From: a bacterium | GTDB lineage: Bacteria; SZUA-79; Acidulodesulfobacterales; Acidulodesulfobacteraceae | DNA: 64,000 nt | Direction: 5' to 3' | Assembly: GCA_021798875.1 (NCBI GenBank) | Contig: JAJZBN010000002.1 | Span: 18,831-82,830 of the forward strand | Part shown: positions 63,186 to 64,000 of the stretch, one piece after another | How the letters are laid out: each line of letters opens with the position of its first letter | Numbering within the stretch: position 1 is the first letter of the stretch | Program-made: the position numbers and the translations under genes | The notes under the pieces: generated by a model | The model's input: only the letters and a program-made list of their open reading frames with translations | What the model was told of the DNA's origin: nothing | Databases searched by the model: none

Positions 63186-64000
63186 TTATGTTCTTACGCC
63201 CAACAGATATGCGCTTATAAATTCGTCGATGTCGCCGTCGAAGACGCTTTTATCGTCGTATATGGTAACCCCCGTCCTGTGATCTTTAATAACGCGGTTT
63301 GGATTTAACGTATAAGACCTTATCTGAGAACCCCAAGATATCTCTTTTTTTGTTTTATTAACCTTGTCTTCCTCCTCTTCCCGCTTTTTTTTATAATAAT
63401 CGTAAAGTCTTGCCCTTAAGAGTTTATATGCCGAATCTTTGTTTTTATGCTGAGACCTTTCGTTCTGGCAGGCGACTACTATGCCCGTAGGAATATGAGT
63501 CAGCCTTACTGCAGAATCTGTTGTATTAACATGCTGTCCGCCTGCTCCGCTGGAGCGGTAAGTGTCAATTTTAACGTCCTTTTCGTCGATAACGACGTCG
63601 ATAGAATCGTCTATCTCGGGATAAACGAATACCGAAGCAAAAGAGGTATGCCTTCTTTTGTTTGCGTCGAAAGGAGAAATCCTTACTAACCTGTGAACGC
63701 CGCTTTCCGCCTTAAGATAGCCGTAGGCATATTTACCGTGGACGGTAAAAGTAACGCTTTTGACTCCCGCTTCTTCGCCTGCGTTAAATTCCATTATAGC
63801 CGTTTTAAATTTTCTGCGCTCCGCCCACCTGAGATACATTCTTAAAAGCATATTTGCAAAATCCATGGATTCCGTGCCGCCTGATCCAGCATGAATTTCT
63901 ACTATAGCGTCCAACTTGTCGTCTTTTCCGGAAAGCGTAGCATCCATTTCTAAAGAGGATACGTTTTTTTCTAAAGATTTTACGCCGGCGAAAATTTCTT
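63186..64000 (-). CDS. prfB: Peptide chain release factor 2, partial (5' end beyond the window)
   Basis: The frame stays open to the right edge, past an internal ATG at 63947, so the gene is cut by the window; about 271 C-terminal residues are visible. AGSGGTESMDFANML, the RF2 codon-recognition SPF (RISPFDANKRR) and the catalytic GGQ (SSGAGGQHVNTTDS) identify RF2, which ends translation at UGA and UAA. The SPF motif separates it from RF1 (PxT). The usual programmed frameshift site near codon 26 would lie outside the window. It is followed by the palindrome array and lysS. Confidence 0.96.
   Translation of the reverse strand, partial: EIFAGVKSLEKNVSSLEMDATLSGKDDKLDAIVEIHAGSGGTESMDFANMLLRMYLRWAERRKFKTAIMEFNAGEEAGVKSVTFTVHGKYAYGYLKAESGVHRLVRISPFDANKRRHTSFASVFVYPEIDDSIDVVIDEKDVKIDTYRSSGAGGQHVNTTDSAVRLTHIPTGIVVACQNERSQHKNKDSAYKLLRARLYDYYKKKREEEEDKVNKTKKEISWGSQIRSYTLNPNRVIKDHRTGVTIYDDKSVFDGDIDEFISAYLLGVRT

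Noticed and set aside
63006..63308. Short plus-strand frames across the prfB-lysS array
   Set aside because: They overlap prfB or lysS and consist of repeat-derived peptide units.

Overview
The window is a low-GC chromosomal segment from a Gram-negative (diderm) bacterium. The outer envelope is directly evidenced by genes for lipid A and KDO synthesis, LPS flipping, BamA, Skp and Lol. The gene order prfB-lysS-lolC-lolD-bamA-skp-lpxD-fabZ-lpxA-lpxI-lpxB-msbA-waaA, then rplU-rpmA-obgE-proB-proA-nadD-rsfS, and ispE-spoVG-tRNA-Gln-prs-rplY-pth-ychF resembles the arrangement known from Deltaproteobacteria (Desulfobacterota and relatives). A low-GC deltaproteobacterial-type lineage is my inference; I cannot assign a species. 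Complex I, acetyl-CoA synthetase, a flavodiiron protein and a haem-binding chemoreceptor suggest a respiring, redox-responsive organism with some anaerobic exposure.

Layout. From 1 to 6.6 kb: a partial flavodiiron protein (-), hemW (+), tRNA-Ser with a duplicated 3' end, a four-gene minus-strand group (glycosyltransferase, TPR protein, ABC ATPase, ABC permease) and marC (+). From 6.6 kb to the right edge every protein gene is on the minus strand. Read in the direction of transcription this is: prfB (partial), lysS, the lol and bam genes, the lipid A/KDO block, waaA, rplU-rpmA-obgE, proBA, nadD-rsfS, a LapA-LapB-like protein, gpmI-rluD-pgeF-coaE, a degenerate GGDEF protein, rho, a histidine kinase and sigma-54 regulator, a chemoreceptor, acs, pepA, nuoA-N, ispE-spoVG-tRNA-Gln-prs-rplY-pth-ychF, and a strong rho-independent terminator at 6566-6597.

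How the genes work together. The nuo cluster encodes a proton-pumping quinone reductase, but nuoE and a normal nuoF are missing. In their place is one protein joining the NuoF C-terminal Fe-S segment to a GltD-type flavoprotein, so the electron input is probably not standard. The envelope block covers most of lipid A synthesis (LpxA, LpxD, LpxI, LpxB), KDO transfer, the MsbA flippase, outer-membrane protein assembly and lipoprotein release. The kinase, regulator and chemoreceptor form a signalling group rich in cysteines and carrying one c-type haem motif.

The most unusual DNA-level features are (i) partial tandem copies of tRNA 3' ends downstream of two unrelated tRNAs, both breaking at the same point in the T-loop, and (ii) a family of near-perfect palindromes with a conserved leader, found in five intergenic gaps and mostly sitting within 15 bp after a stop codon. 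No CRISPR array, prophage, transposase or rRNA gene is visible.
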